Assembly: GCA_003439945.1 (NCBI GenBank)
Contig: QVRM01006564.1
Span: 1 to 64,000 of the forward strand
Direction of reading: 5' to 3'
DNA: 64,000 bases
Source of the DNA: Dermanyssus gallinae
Lineage: Eukaryota > Arthropoda > Arachnida > Mesostigmata > Dermanyssidae
The notes below the pieces were generated by a model, which searched no databases, was not told the origin of the DNA, and worked only from the letters and a program-made list of their open reading frames with translations. Below are positions 1 through 12,162 of the stretch, one piece after another. The stretch's first letter is position 1. Every line of letters starts with the position of its first letter. The position numbers were made by a program, and so were the translations under genes.

Positions 1-2944
1 CACCGTCGTCGTGCCCATCCGGACGATAATATGAGAACATTTTAGCCCCCCCTGAAAGGCCAGATGGAACCCCAAGCCGTGAACTTTTAGCAACATTAGA
101 AACAGATTTTATATTAGATAATAATAACGAAACTCCTAGAGAAATTGACCACCTTTTAGCTACTAATTTTAACACGCACACCTGGGGCGATTAGGGGCCA
201 ACGTAATTCTCAGGCGCATAAGGATCTGGTAGAGGACCTCCTTAAAAGAGGTCTCTCCTGGATTCCAACCTTGACGGATCTGAGCTTCCTGAGCGTAGTC
301 GGCCTCGATACCTCTGAATCAGATGGCCCCTATAATCCACCCCAAAAAGATATTATTATATCTAAAATACAAGCCCTCACAAACATTTCCCAACGCAACA
401 TAATTTCAACAGAGATACTCATCTGTCAAATATAATTTGCTCAGGTGAGGACCACACTATCGCCTTAAACGAATTTCTGAACAAACATTTTACACACACT
501 GTCCGACGTCGTGCCTTTAGAGAAACACCTTCCACTGAAGCGCGAGTATCTAAAAGGCAACAGCGACGTCAAGACTACGCAACCACTCAAAAACTTTTTT
601 AGCCAAAACCGATCCAAATGCGCTCATGAGGTGCTGGACGGCAAACACACACATACACAACATGCAGGCCACCGAAGTTGTAGTAACACTGGGCCAACAC
701 GATGACACAACCACCCCCTGAACCACTTCCTTGCCCCGTATACACTCCCAACTCTGATCGTCTTTGAGGTTTCCCTCCCTATCTCCTAAAGGAAACCCAC
801 GTAGCTCTCCGCGGACCTTCTAAAGCACTAGGCTTGGACGGGATTTGTCTTTCGTCCCTCCGTAAACTCCCGTAGAAGTAGTCTGTTGTATTCTTAACAT
901 ACTAATAATTAGCGATATTGCCTCAGCCCATGAACTGCTCGCTTAGCGTTCATCCCTAAAATTAACAATGCCACATCCCCAAGCGATCTGCGACCCCTAT
1001 CTATTAGTTCATACTTACAACGAACGCTTAACAAAATTCTCTCTAGACGCCTCCAGAACTCTATAAGCTTCTCCCAATCCAGCGAGCGTTTCTCCCCTAT
1101 AATGGTACCTTCGAGAATCTTGCGGTTCTGGATGGTATCCTTAACGATGCCAAGTCTGCAGGACGTGAGCTCAGACTTGCCTCAATCGACCTCCGTAAGG
1201 CGTTCGACATGGTGAGTCATGACTCCGTCCTGTGGTCACTCCGGACTCGCGGATACCCGGAGGTATTCATTAACTATATCGAACGCTTGTACCTCTCATC
1301 TAAAACTCTCAAAGAATTTGGACAAGAATGTCGCACATTTCGGCCAACTAGGGGTGTTAGGCAGGGAGATCCTCTGTCCCCCCTCTTATTTAATCTAGTT
1401 CTCGACGACATTCTTTCAAAATTAGACAAAACTAATATCGGGTACCAACTTACTGATGACTTCCGCCTTATGGGCTTAGCCTTTGCGGATGATCTCATCC
1501 TCCTAGCCTCCACGAAATCCACTCTCCAACGGCTCCTTAATATTGCGGACCTACTTTTAAAATCCCGAGGCCTTTAAAATCAATACTAATAAAAGCTTTA
1601 CTATCTCCCACCTATTTAATAGGAAGGAAGGTAAAGGTTTTATCAATACCGTATTAGAATTTAACGTTGGAGATCGGCAATTGCCAGCTAAAGGTATGAG
1701 CGATCGATGGAGATATCTTGGAGTCGACTTTGACAGCAATGGCAGAGTTGACTCCACCAAGGATATACTCCTTAACTTACTCAACAGACTCACGATAGCT
1801 CCCCTTAAACCCCAACCAAAGACTCATATTTTTGAAAGACTTTCTCAATCCCCGTCTCCTATATAAACTGGTCTCCGGTCCCAGACCATCTTACGCACTC
1901 CTTAGTGATCTAGATAAAGAGATCAGAAAGGTTGTTAAGTCGAAATGGCTTAAGCTCGAAAACTCGGTGCCGAACGCCTACCTGTACACGCACACAGCAC
2001 ACGGCGGTCTGGACATCCCCTGCCTCCAAACATTCATTCCCAGAATCCGCCTCTCCCGCCTGACAGCACTACAACACTCCACGCACCTTGGGGTCCAATG
2101 GATGCTAACCACCGAGCACTTTAAAAAAGATCTTGCGAAAACAAGACTTCTTTGCGAGCGCTTGGGAACCTCCCTTGAGACCGCTACACAAGAGACCGAT
2201 TACTGGTCTCAACAACTACACAACACGTTCGATGGGGCACATTTTAAAAAAGCACACGAAACGCCCTTTGTACATTACTGGATTAAGGGTATGCCCTACC
2301 TATCTGGTAAGGAGTATTTAAACCTACTAAAGCTCAGGATCAACGCACTACCAACGCGTGCCAGATTGGCCAGGGGACGCCCGGGCTACAACAAACGTTG
2401 TAGGCACGGGTGTCATGCGCCTGAGACGTTGGTTCATGTCGCTCAGATGTGCGATATAACACACAAACAGACCATAAAGAGACATGACGACGTCTGTGAT
2501 CGCGTGGCGCGTCTTCTCCGCGAAAGGGGTCATGAGGTGGTTCGTGAGCGAGTATTCCGTCGACCGGGCGCACCGGGTCTAAAGCCCGACCTCGTAATAA
2601 CAACACCTACCGAGGTCTGGGTTTTAGATGCCGAGGTTTGCGGCCCGAACCGGGACCTAGCAAAAGCACGGCAAGACAAGATCGCCAAATATGACGTCGA
2701 GTTCCTAAGAGCGGCGCTCCCCTACCCGCAAAAACCTCGCAGATTCGGATCCATCACTATCTCTATGAGTGGTGTATGGGACTCCGAATCTGCGAGGACG
2801 CTCTTGGGGCTCGGCGTCACGAAGAGGAATCTTATGGATCTCACCGTTTTAACTTTGCAAGGAACCTTGAGGATATATCGCTCGCACCGGATCTATAAGA
2901 GCGGGGGCTACCATCACGCAAGGACACGGACAACTGATTCTTAA
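1..2944 (+). pseudogene. R2-like RLE retrotransposon ORF, decayed copy 1 (5' end outside window)
   Basis: This is the first of two copies of a retrotransposon whose ORF encodes a reverse transcriptase and a restriction-like endonuclease. Base 1 corresponds to about codon 105 (second zinc finger) of the intact copy at 34075-37344. Compared with that copy, the first 1.2 kb carry many one-base insertions and deletions, so no long frame survives there. Open pieces are 1209-1577 (RT core with the FADD motif) and 1832-2944 (thumb, CCHC knuckle and endonuclease). The last piece is open for 370 codons and keeps the KPD...D endonuclease motif. The stop is TAA at 2942-2944. A nonfunctional gene is certain from the frameshifts. 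Its identity as an R2-lineage element follows from family knowledge and the almost base-for-base match to copy 2. Confidence 0.9.
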
Positions 2945-2947
2945 CTT

Positions 2948-3337
2948 CCGTCGTCCGGGCGCACCGGGTCTAAAGCCCGACCTCGTAATAACAACACCTA
3001 CCGAGATCTGGGTTTTAGATGCCGAGGTTTGCGGCCCGAACCGGGACCTGGCAAAAGCACGGCAAGACAAGATCGCCAAATATGACGTCGAGTTCCTAAG
3101 AGCGGCGCTCCCCTACCCGCAAAAACCTCGCAGATTCGGATCCATCACTATCTCTATGAGTGGTGTATGGGACTCCGAATCTGCGAGGACGCTCTTGGGG
3201 CTCGGCGTCACGAAGAGGAATCTTATGGATCTCACCGTTTTAACTTTGCATGGAACCTTGAGGATATATCGCTCGCACCGGATCCATAAGAGCGGGGGCT
3301 ACCATCAAGCAAGGACACGGACAACTGATTCTTAACT
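2948..3337 (+). repeat. Tandem duplication of the R2-like endonuclease-coding 3' end (copy 1)
   Basis: About 390 bases of the ORF end, including a second in-register stop, follow directly after the first stop codon as a direct repeat of 2557-2946. The joint lies at the shared bases TTCCGTCG. The two units differ at a few positions, for example GACC versus GTCC near the start. The second unit would sit in the 3' untranslated part of the transcript. The same duplication is present in copy 2, where it starts at 37348. Confidence 0.85.
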
Positions 3338-3432
3338 TCACGTGACACCTTTTTACCACCATTTTATTAAGGCGAGCACTGCCGAGTGTGCAAACGTATT
3401 GTAAATGATTAATAAATCATCACAATATTTTC
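3338..3432 (+). other. R2-like 3' untranslated tail
   Basis: About 95 bases that follow the duplicated endonuclease end and stop at a (TA)5 tract (3433-3442), after which unit module S1 begins. There is no long A tail. An element 3' end that stops directly at target DNA without poly(A) fits RLE-type target-primed integration; that mechanism is inference here. This is the only complete 3' end of the family in the window, because copy 2 is cut before this point. Confidence 0.65.
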
Positions 3433-3656
3433 TATATATATAGAAAAAGATGAGAAGAAGAAATGTCGTTTGCTTTGAAGAAGATAGAGCCTTGAGACCT
3501 TATCACGGAGAAAAAAACACCACGGAAAGTAGAAGGTACGGCAGAGTATTTCAGTTTTGATCCAAGAGGTCAACACAGCGGCGTGAGTAAAGTCGCTGGC
3601 GACATGCTGACGCATAAGTGATATACGAACAGTATATAAATGTATATATATATATA

Positions 3657-4947
3657 CAGGTAGTTCAACAAGTTCTTAAAATGAAAACCAAGAATTTTCC
3701 AAATCTTGTTTTTAATCTTTTCTTATTCGATATACTCCCCGAGAAGCTCAATACACTTTTCCCACCGAGATTTCAGAGCATTTATACCTCTTGAGTAGAA
3801 TTCCGCGTCTTTAGACTGAAAATAGGCATTGACAGCAGCCTTAACCTCTTCATTGCTGGAAAAAACGCTTTCCACCGAGACTATTCTTCAAATGTCCGAA
3901 GAGGAAATAATCAGACGGGGCCAGGTCTGGAGAATAGGAAGGTTGTTCAATAAGTTCGAACCTCAGTTGGGCCAGTTTTGCCGTTGCTTGCCGCGACTTG
4001 TGTGCGGGAGCATTGTCCTGGTGAAACGAGACAACCCCCTTCTGCAAAGCGGGCCGTTTCACGATGAGTTCTTGCTTCAGGCAGTCCAACAGTCTTGCAT
4101 AATATTCTCCCGTGATCGTTTTACCGCTCTCAAGGTAGTCGACCAGAATTATTCCACGTTGGTCCCAAAAAACCGTAGCCATCATCTTTCCGGCCGATGC
4201 CGTTGTCCGCACCCTCTTCGGAGGTTGTTCACCAGGTGCACACCATTGACGAGATGCTTCTTAGGTCTCGGGAGTGTAGTGATGGACCCAGCTTTCATCG
4301 ACGGTCACGAATCTGCGCCAAAAATCCGACGGATTTTTCGACATCTTGGCCAAATTTCGCTGTGAAGCGGAAACACGCGCGTCTTTTTGGCCTTAGTTGA
4401 GCAAATGCGGCACCCATTTTGCTCTGAGCTTTTTCATCTTCAAGTTTTCGTGCAGGATGAAATGCACTCTACCCAAACTGATCCCCAAGGCCTCCGCTAT
4501 CTTCCTAATGTTCACTCGCTTATCTGCGGCAACGATTTTCCGCACTTTTTCCATATTTTCCTCATCAGTTGCCGTTTTTGGGCGTCCTGAACGTAGTTCA
4601 TCCTCGGTGCTCCTGCGACCTCTTTTTAACTCATTAATCCAGTTGGAAGCAGTGGCAAAACATGGCGCAGAGTCACCGTACACCTCGTCGAACTCAGTTT
4701 TCACTTGGGTCGCATTCCAACCTTTGAAATAAAAATGCTTGATAACCACTCGAAACTCTTTTTTCTCAATTTTTCAAAATCACGCCGATACGTTGCACGG
4801 GAAAAGCGACCAAACGAAATCGCAACGGCCAATCACCATAATATTTTGACTGCTAGCCTTTGAAAAGTGGCCGTTTCCAATAGCGGTGAAAGCGCGCCAA
4901 AATTCGAATTCTGAAAAGCTCATTTTAAGAACTTGTTGAACTACCTG
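3657..4947 (-). mobile_element. Mariner element 1, complete, inserted in (TA)n
   Basis: A 1291-bp Tc1/mariner transposon. The ends are perfect inverted repeats of 28 bp that begin CAGGTAGTTCAACAAG and are flanked on both sides by TA (3655-3656 and 4948-4949), the target duplication of the superfamily. The host site is the (TA)n between S1 and S2; the equivalent tract in unit IV (about 51145-51291) lacks the insertion. Length, ends and target are typical for mariner. Confidence 0.95.
3723..4770 (-). pseudogene. Mariner 1 transposase, inactivated
   Basis: The reading frame runs from an expected start at 4768-4770, which now reads ATT, to TAA at 3723-3725. It shows the N-terminal helix-turn-helix part (about 4393-4749), the first catalytic aspartate in DESWVHH, the second in HQDNAPAH and the third in YSPDLAPSDYF. 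The last two are 34 residues apart, the D,D34D spacing of mariner. Damage: the lost ATG, an in-frame TAA after HLLN (near 4393), another TAA about 45 codons further on after the YTPET motif, and one frameshift near 3865 that separates the last 45 codons. It cannot make an active enzyme. The intact inverted repeats could still be recognised by a related transposase. Confidence 0.9.
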
Positions 4948-4956
4948 TATATATAA

Positions 4957-4987
<31 letters not shown>

Positions 4988-5275
4988 GTGTTCAAATGAA
5001 AAAAGTCAGAAACGGCACTGTGGGTACAGTTTAAGGTTTTCTTCAAAAGTAAGTACTATAGCACTGAGCACAACTATCCTACTGTTTTACGACCTGATCG
5101 ATTTTCTGTTCCTAGAGTTTCTGCAGCTATGCAGAGAGTCAGTCCTTCCACTGTTTCCCTTAGTCCATCGTCCAAGTCGGAGCGCCTTCTACTAAGATGC
5201 TTTAGCCGACCAAACTGGCGTAAGTCGCAGGCCGACATGTCCGTCCGCTGTAGAGTGAATGCTCAAGCTGCTTGC
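4948..5275. other. S2 leader: (TA)n remnant and unassigned sequence
   Basis: A (TA)n run (about 4964-4987) is followed by sequence also present after the (TA)n of unit IV at 51292. I see no gene. A frame of 119 codons at 5129-5488 is not conserved in the other copy and overlaps the mariner relic on the other strand, so I do not call it. Confidence 0.5.
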
Positions 5276-5990
5276 TTACTTGAACTTGGCAGGTACTCTT
5301 TTGTGATCCTGGACACGTATTACGTGAAGCAGAATCACTTGCTTTGTGAGCGCCTCAATCAATTTCCCCAAACTCTTGGTAGAACGGTTTTTCAGTGTCC
5401 GAGGAATCTGATTAGTATCGGCCTCGGACGTCGAAAAAACGGCGAAGAGCTCACTTTGGCGGCGGAACGCACAGCTTTGATTTTTTAGGAAATGGTGACA
5501 ACGACAATGCTTCAATTGCATGCTGTTCCACTTCGTCTTTGGCTCAGAAGGATGGCACCAACTCTCGTCATCAATGACGATCCGCAACTCCAAAAAAGCG
5601 GAGTCTTCAATATACCCCGAACATGTGTTGCAGTGCCCCCCCCCCCCCCCCCATACACCCTTTTGCATTTTGCTGAGCTTTTTCAGAACCCACTGCGTAA
5701 ACACTTTTTGGTAACCCAAGTTGTTGTGCAAAATTGTCTCTACTGTTTCAAAACTGGACCCCGCCACACTGCCAACACTCGCATTAGGACAAGCCGATCA
5801 CTTCTCATAAGGTCGTTCACCTTGTCGATGAGTTCAGCCGTGATAAACACAGTCTCCTTCGTATTCGGCCTTATCCTGCGATAAATATTGGCCGGCTGAA
5901 TATCTTCCGGGGTTTGAAATGTAATAACACCTCGCTGCCTCTCAATCCTTAAAATTTGCAATGGGAACGCCATGATGTCCTACCCCGTAT
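5276..5990 (-). pseudogene. Old mariner-family transposase relic (unit I)
   Basis: Fragments on the minus strand read like a mariner transposase that is not the same family as mariner 1. The 5740-5973 frame has the N-terminal pattern GVITFQTPEDIQPANIYRR expected of the first helix-turn-helix. The 5276-5767 frame continues with the second helix region (ETILHNNLGYQK) and then DDESWCHPSEPKTKW, which aligns with the first catalytic Asp segment. The later catalytic segments are missing or unrecognisable and the frames are shifted. A poly-C run at about 5638-5652 lies inside it. The paralogue in unit IV is 51580-52221. Confidence 0.7.
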
Positions 5991-8718
5991 TGCGTCAACT
6001 GAACGGAAGACACACGTACCTGCTATTTTTCTCTGTCATGCGCAGGTAGCCACGCCCTACAAATGTAACTGGCTAATGTTACTAATGTTCTTATTTCTTT
6101 CTTTATTTATTTATTATTAATCCACCCGTTTTTTAATGCAGTTCTAGTTACTTTATTGGTATCATTCTACGTCACATGAACGTACACGTAAGTATGAACT
6201 AATTGATTAACTATTTTAAACAATGTCATTATAATGACTATTGTTCTTTGGTTAAAATGTGTTTGAATATGCGCAGAAGAGAAACATATCATGCTTCTTT
6301 TTTACGCCTACTTATCTGCTCGTCTTTTAGAAATGTATGGTGCCACGGTTCCTTCTGCATTAGCAAAACTAGTTGCAATGAAAGTAGACAACGGTAGCGT
6401 TCCTCAAACAAGTCTCAAGTAACGGCAATTTACCTGTACAACACTAAAGGTGTATTAAGATAGTTGTATCTTTGAACGTTTTTTTGTGGTGAAGAAGGAT
6501 AAAATGCAGTTGCACACCGTCGTCAACGGGTGCATACCTGTCCTAAAACAGACAACACCTGATTTTTTTCTGTTTTAATATGGGAAGCTTTGGGAATATA
6601 TGATGCACATGCGCCGGCAGCGACACTTGTGAGACTCACAAGCAAACTTAGTCCGAGTGCTGTCAATTCTCTGTGCATACTCTTAGGTTCAAGGATTAAA
6701 TTTATAATTTTTATTTTTTTACTATATTATTATTAAATTTGTGTTATTACTTCGACACTTTCTACGTCGAGACCTAGAATTAAAATTATTTTTAAGGAAG
6801 TATTTTTTTAATTTTAGACTATTCTCCGTTTTCTATGGGCTTGATAACGCAGTAAGGCATATTTTCAATGCACAAGGGCTGGACATGTTGGGATATCTGG
6901 GTTTTTTCCTGCGGTCCTTATGGCAGTATGCCCGTTGAATTTTAGCGTTGATTTATCGTTCAGTTTTAATGAGCATCGTTCCCAAAAATCAATTAACAAG
7001 GGGTCAAACCCGTGATACGCCGGTAAATGACCACGCCCCCCCCCCCCCGCGTGGTCTGGGAATATAGCGCAGTAGACCCCAAACCACGCCGCCACTTTCC
7101 AAAGTTGCCAACGTCAATACCTGTACGCACTAAACATCTCTCTCCCTTGAACTTCACTATTTACTAATCCGGCTCTTCACGCATACTTCTATAAGCTGCC
7201 AGGAAAAGTAGGGTCGTTAAGTTCTCTTCGCCTGAGACAAATCACGTTATAAGCTTTATTTTAGAACTTAAAGTACTTGTTATTTTACTATTCGTATATG
7301 TTGCAAAAATTTGCGGTATATCCCACGCTTTGTATATATATAGTTTTCTGTTTCCACTTGTATGTACACTCATATCTGCTCACTCTGTCACTTTGTTTTC
7401 CAATTTTTGTACAGTGACGTGGCTCGAGAGAATAAAAAATAAACACACATATGACTTCAACTGTGGCATTTGTCCTACGTAAATACATCTTCTTGCCAAA
7501 AAGAAAATAATATTACGTTTAGTTTTGTCCTTAACTCTACATAGATGACCTAACAGTGCTGCAGTCGAATTAACAACTATTATTATTAATTGATTATTAT
7601 ATTTTAGTATTACGATTTAAACGCAGTGGTGCTTGCAGTGGGAGTTCTGTAACCGACAGTTTCATGGTGCACATCGTTTAGAAAATTGGACCTGAGAAGT
7701 CGAATTTTCTAAACGATGTGCACTTTGTGAAAGTACACAGCGTCAAAACGCCATTCACTAAAGCTATATTACCCAACGCAAACCTAAGATGCCAAGGTAA
7801 CGGACATTTAATGTCGACAAAAGCGACAGAAACAGGATGGCGTAGCTCTGAGGAGGAAATCCACGCCTCGTCGGATCGGGGTCTACTAGTTTATAAGCCT
7901 TCTGCACGAAGAAGAGTGTCTTTGCCAATAACAGTAATTATTCTATACAATACGTGTGCTTACGTCAATGTATGTGTGTATTGTGGTTTTAACCATATTC
8001 GTGCTCCTAAATAAGAGCGCCTTGGAAGAGACGTTAGTTGCAAACCGAGCGGAACTCTCTGGCCCCTCTAATCCACACAGTGAGTGGACACGCGACTACA
8101 CGTATTGTTATGATAGGACAAATGTTAGCATTAATCTAGCTCTAAATTCGAATTTCAATGGCGACCGTAATAATATTGTCAGAAATATGATATAATACGG
8201 ACGCACTAAAGGGCAATTTCGACAAACTGTTACGCCAGCTTTATGACGGAGGGCTTTTATCTATGACGTCTAATCGATCTGTGACGATCTACAACAATTA
8301 CTAATAATCATTCTTTGTTAGGTTTCTTAGCTAGATAAGATTTCTGTCCGTAATTATATATAATACTATATATTCTGTCCTCAATGATATATAATACAAA
8401 TTATCATCTATTCTTAGGTTTCATAGGCAAATAAGCTTTATGTCCTCAATGAACTTGTAGGCCACGTGTAGGCTATGACTCTGCATAGTGTAGAGGCAAA
8501 TCTAATTATTAATTAATTTTTTAGGTTTTTTCACGGAACCGCAATTTCACAATGCCTAAATTCTCGTATATAAAAAGATTTAAAATATGTATTTACACCA
8601 ACTTTGTCGATTTCATACTTTAACATGTTTCAATCCATAAGAAACTAGCAATTGAAGGTGCTAAAAACTTCTCCCGTTTACATACATGACACGCTTTCTT
8701 CAACGTAATGACGGGTAA
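5991..8718. other. S2 interior, no recognisable gene
   Basis: AT-rich sequence of about 2.7 kb with short frames only. It contains a poly-C run (about 7036-7049), a strong inverted repeat (7667-7723, listed separately) and two imperfect copies of a short AGGTTTC..GTCC motif between about 8320 and 8450. The counterpart in unit IV is about 52235-54968, with frequent substitutions and small indels. I see no RNA gene and no frame whose protein I recognise. Confidence 0.55.
7667..7723. repeat. Perfect 21-bp inverted repeat, 15-nt loop (unit I)
   Basis: Arms 7667-7687 and 7703-7723 are perfectly complementary (GTGCACATCGTTTAGAAAATT and its reverse complement). The stem can be extended outward by TTTCA/TGAAA after a small internal loop. 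The unit IV copy (53915-53971) keeps both arms perfectly and differs only in the loop. It could be a tiny hairpin element or a transcribed hairpin. Confidence 0.85.
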
Positions 8719-10480
8719 CTAGTTTTGACTAGAGTTTTTACTCGTTACCCATATTTTCACCTCACGTTTAAATAATCTGACTGAAGTAAGTACACGAATT
8801 TCTTTGGGAAGTTTGGTCCAGATAGTCGGCAGGGTGCATGCGAGAGCATGACGAGTGGGCCGCTTTAGAGCTACTGGCCTCACAAATTCCGTTGCACGTC
8901 GAGTTGTGCGTCTAACAGCAGCTCTTATAGGAAAAGCAGCATCATCCGGAATAATTCTTCTATACACCTTAAATGCAAGCATGGCAATTTTTACCGTTGT
9001 GTAAATATCCCTAAGTGGTAAAAGCTTAAAGTCTTGAAAACACTTGCGAACCGAATCGTTGCGGCGCAGGTTAAATACTACCCTGAAGGCACCATTCTGA
9101 ATGACTTCGGCCCTATGAGTTACACCTTGATTATGAAATCCCCAAATTGAAATACCATAACAATAAATTGGCACTAATAGCATTTTATACACCAAAAGAA
9201 GAGCCTCGACAGGCACTCCTAGTTCTCATAGACGACGAATAGATGAAATGACTGCATAGCATTTAGGCGTAATAACGTCTAAGTGATCATGCCATCTAAG
9301 CGTCTCATGTAGAGTTGAGCCCAGACATTTGATAGTAGAGGAAAGTGTCACTTCCGTTCCATTGGGCTTCAGCATTTGAACCTGCGTGGCCCTTTTGGCA
9401 GAGTGAAACAACATGAGTCCAGTTTTGGTTGCACTTATCACCAGACCGAATTTTTCAAACCCAAGAACAGCATACTCTACTACTTGCATAGCCTTCTGTA
9501 CGTCAGCCTGTATCGCAGATGGTTGAATACAAAAAAGTAAGGTCGTATCATCAGCATAGACGATGGGCGTACAGGTCCTTCTGACGCGATCTCTTCAATA
9601 ATGAAGTTGATCAAAAGGATAAACATAAACGGTCCTAAGATTGACCTTTGCGGCGTCCGGATGTTTCGTTCTTCTAAGGGCGATTCAAAACAACCTACCT
9701 TTACCGCCTGCTGCCTCTCCGCTGGGTATGGCCTAAACCAAGACACAGCAGTGCTATCACAACCAAGTTTTTCGAGCATATGTAAGAACAACGAATGATT
9801 TACACAGTTAAAGGCGGCAGAAACATCCAAAATGACGCCAAGGCAAAGTTGGTTGTCCTGGAAAGACTTTGCGACCTCCTGGTATAGATGAGCGAGGGCA
9901 AGCTCCGTTGAGCGTGCCTTACAAAATCCAAACTGATTCCTTGAAAAGAAACCAATCGAACTAAGGTGCCCCTCGCACCTGGACTTAAATACTTTTTCAA
10001 ATAGCTTTGAGAGGTAATCCACTAAATTGGTCGGTCCCTATTCGGATTTTTACGATCGCCCTTATTTTTAAATAAGGGAATAATTGTGGACACCTTTAGT
10101 CTAGCGGGAACAACACCAGTAGTCAGGGAACGGTTTATAGTATGCTCCAATGGATGAGAAAGAGTGACGGAGGACAGCTTTAGCAATCGGTCTGGGATTC
10201 CTGCAGCCCCAGGAAGCCTTCGTAGATTCTAAACGTCTCTGTACCTCCGGCGTACTTACTGGCAAAATGGTGATTTAGCTCCGTCACTATATCCGTTGGG
10301 TCAGTCGCAAGCCCTGAACTGGCTTCCAGAGTAGTGGAAAGTTCCACCGACTTTCTGGCTCTGCCACACGAACCATTAATAAAGTTCCAAAAATTGGAAG
10401 TGTCACCCTGGAGTTGCCTAAAGCACGTCTTATAAAAATTAGCCTTGGCGTCACGCTTGTAGTGCTAAAACTAATGAGAG
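8719..10480 (-). pseudogene. Jockey/CR1-like non-LTR reverse transcriptase pseudogene (unit I)
   Basis: Minus-strand frames form a 5'-truncated RT. About 10290-10480 reads as the region before the RT (YKTCFRQLQGDTSNFW). 9480-10022 carries the early RT with the DVSAAFNCVNH and QRSILGPFMF blocks. The catalytic YADDTTLLF is encoded at about 9547-9558 in another frame. 9226-9489 continues with the thumb region, and 8719-9216 is the C-terminal part (LLVPIYCYGISIWGF, TLPTIWTKLPKEIR). At least two frameshifts and several stops separate the pieces, so it is dead. The catalytic YADD box itself is preserved. The endonuclease and ORF1 are absent. The paralogue is 54969-56730 in unit IV. Confidence 0.85.
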
Positions 10481-11190
10481 TCACAAGGCAACATGGTATA
10501 AACACTATACAATAGTCTTTACCCGCCAATGGAACCGGTTAAAAAAATACATTCCTGACCGACAAATCTGAACGGGATTGTGCTTCGGGGCACACGCGTG
10601 ACGAAATTGAATTAACAAAGCTGAGTCTGGTTTTTGCGGTACAGAGAAGTAGGAGCCGGATGTTGTTTCCGCGTGACACAACAAAGGCCTCCGACTTTTA
10701 TCTCGAATTAGTTGGATTAGAAGGAACAGAGGGCGTTGACAGACACTGTCAAAGCATTTTCAGCCGACCGGCAGAGGAAGTGGCATCGGCGACATTCGAG
10801 TGTCCCTTACAGTGGGAACCTCGTGCACATAGACAGAAACGGGTCTGCCTATTACGGATGATAAGCTGTTTGCGGTAGGCGCCGTAAAAGTGGCAGAAGG
10901 AAGGAATGAACGGAACTTGAACAGGAGTAAAAGACTCGCTGGCAAAGGGCTCGACAGGGCCCGCCACGACTGTGCGACTGCAGCGATACGCAAGTGTAAG
11001 AGATGTAGGATACGAGATTCCCTAAGGTTTTTGAAGTCTTTATATCCGATTCCCAATTCCTTAACAACAGGGAGTTCAGTAGGGAGCTCTTGCAAGGGGA
11101 CATGGCAGAGATCTCCGGTCTTCGGCAGTTGACATTCGGCCAGATACTAACGGAACGGGAAAATTTGGCGATGCCAGAGAACGAGCCTGC
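10481..11190. other. End of S2 and start of S3, no assigned gene
   Basis: No recognised family. A plus-strand frame closing at about 11177 contains MAEISGLRQLTF and stays open for about 60 codons in the three copies (others near 42480 and 57370). Substitutions between copies change amino acids about as often as not, so coding is not supported. The R1-like element at 38000-42450 joins module S3 exactly inside this stretch (42451). Confidence 0.4.
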
Positions 11191-12162
11191 GGCGTGACAT
11201 TGAATCAACCACAAGAGCAACAGAGATCGCCGGCAAGCGGCAACATTACTGTGGCTCTACCCCTACGACAGCGGGTACAACCCCGAGGCGGGAGAGTTGT
11301 TAAAAGCAGGGGGGAACAGTCACGTTCGATTTTGACGCGGGGTCGAGGGCGAGATAAATCGGACATCGATCGGAGATTCCAGCTGTTTTTGGTCAGCCTA
11401 CACAGTCATAAGGCCACACCCTCGCACACGCACACACCCACACTCACAAACACATACATACAAAGTGATCTATTATCTTTCTGCTATTTCCATTGGCTCT
11501 GTGCATTCACAGCTGCACTAGCAACGACGGCACACGGTCGCATATCAACAACGAAGCGGCGGCAGTGCGTGTTTGAATCCAGCGCCGCAGCAGGCGCAGC
11601 CATTGAGAGCCGCCAGCCAGTAGCGACTGGAGACTGTAGACGGTAAACTCTGCTGAAGTGGTTGGTTGGTTGCTTGGGCCGGGCCGGGCAAGGCAGGTCG
11701 TATCGCAAGGCAGGTCGTATCGCAAAGCACGTCGAACGAACAACGTTAGCGAGCGCCAGTCGCGCCAGGCAGGCGGGCCTTCGAACGCTGGCCTTTCCGG
11801 CCTTGTGGTTGTCAGTCCGTCGTGGACCGCCTCGTGGACCCCACGTTCGTCTCGTGTGACATCGCCGGCGCCGACGCTGCTGCTGCCGCTGCCTCCGCCG
11901 CCGCGTGCGCCCACTACCGATTCCGATGTCAGCGTCATCACACCTCGGCTCTCATTCGAAGTCCAGCAAAGAGGCGTCGCGCGTCGAACAACCCACTGCG
12001 CTGCGGACCAAGCAACATACGCCCGATAAGCTCCCGTCACGGTGCGACTACAACGACAGCACCATCGCCTCCGACCTGAAGAGTCAAGCTAATAGCTTCG
12101 TGGGTATGCGGACACAGCGACATGCGTTGCTGCACAATACTTATTTAGTTCCGTTAAATTAG
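11191..12162 (+). other. CpG-rich S3 block, possible 5' exon (unit I)
   Basis: GC- and CpG-rich sequence, unlike the AT-rich flanks. It includes a CA-rich stretch (about 11420-11465) and GCC/GCT runs (about 11868-11910). Unit I has a 17-bp tandem duplication near 11690-11725 that the other copies lack. Several frames stay open. The most protein-like begins at ATG 11926 (MSASSHLGSHSKSSKEASR) and runs to a GGTATGCGG donor-like site near 12104. Across three copies the changes in this frame are roughly half silent. A promoter-plus-first-exon reading, upstream of the membrane ORF at 13356, is a hypothesis. Paralogues: 42541-43512 and 57430-58399. Confidence 0.3.

Noticed and set aside
3829..4365. 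178-codon plus-strand frame in mariner 1
   Set aside because: Antisense of the transposase, which has the recognisable D,D34D motifs.
11507..12040. 177-codon minus-strand frame in the CpG-rich block (also 42842-43390 and 57732-58277)
   Set aside because: GC-rich DNA lacks stops in several frames; composition is low-complexity and no frame is clearly favoured by the differences between copies.
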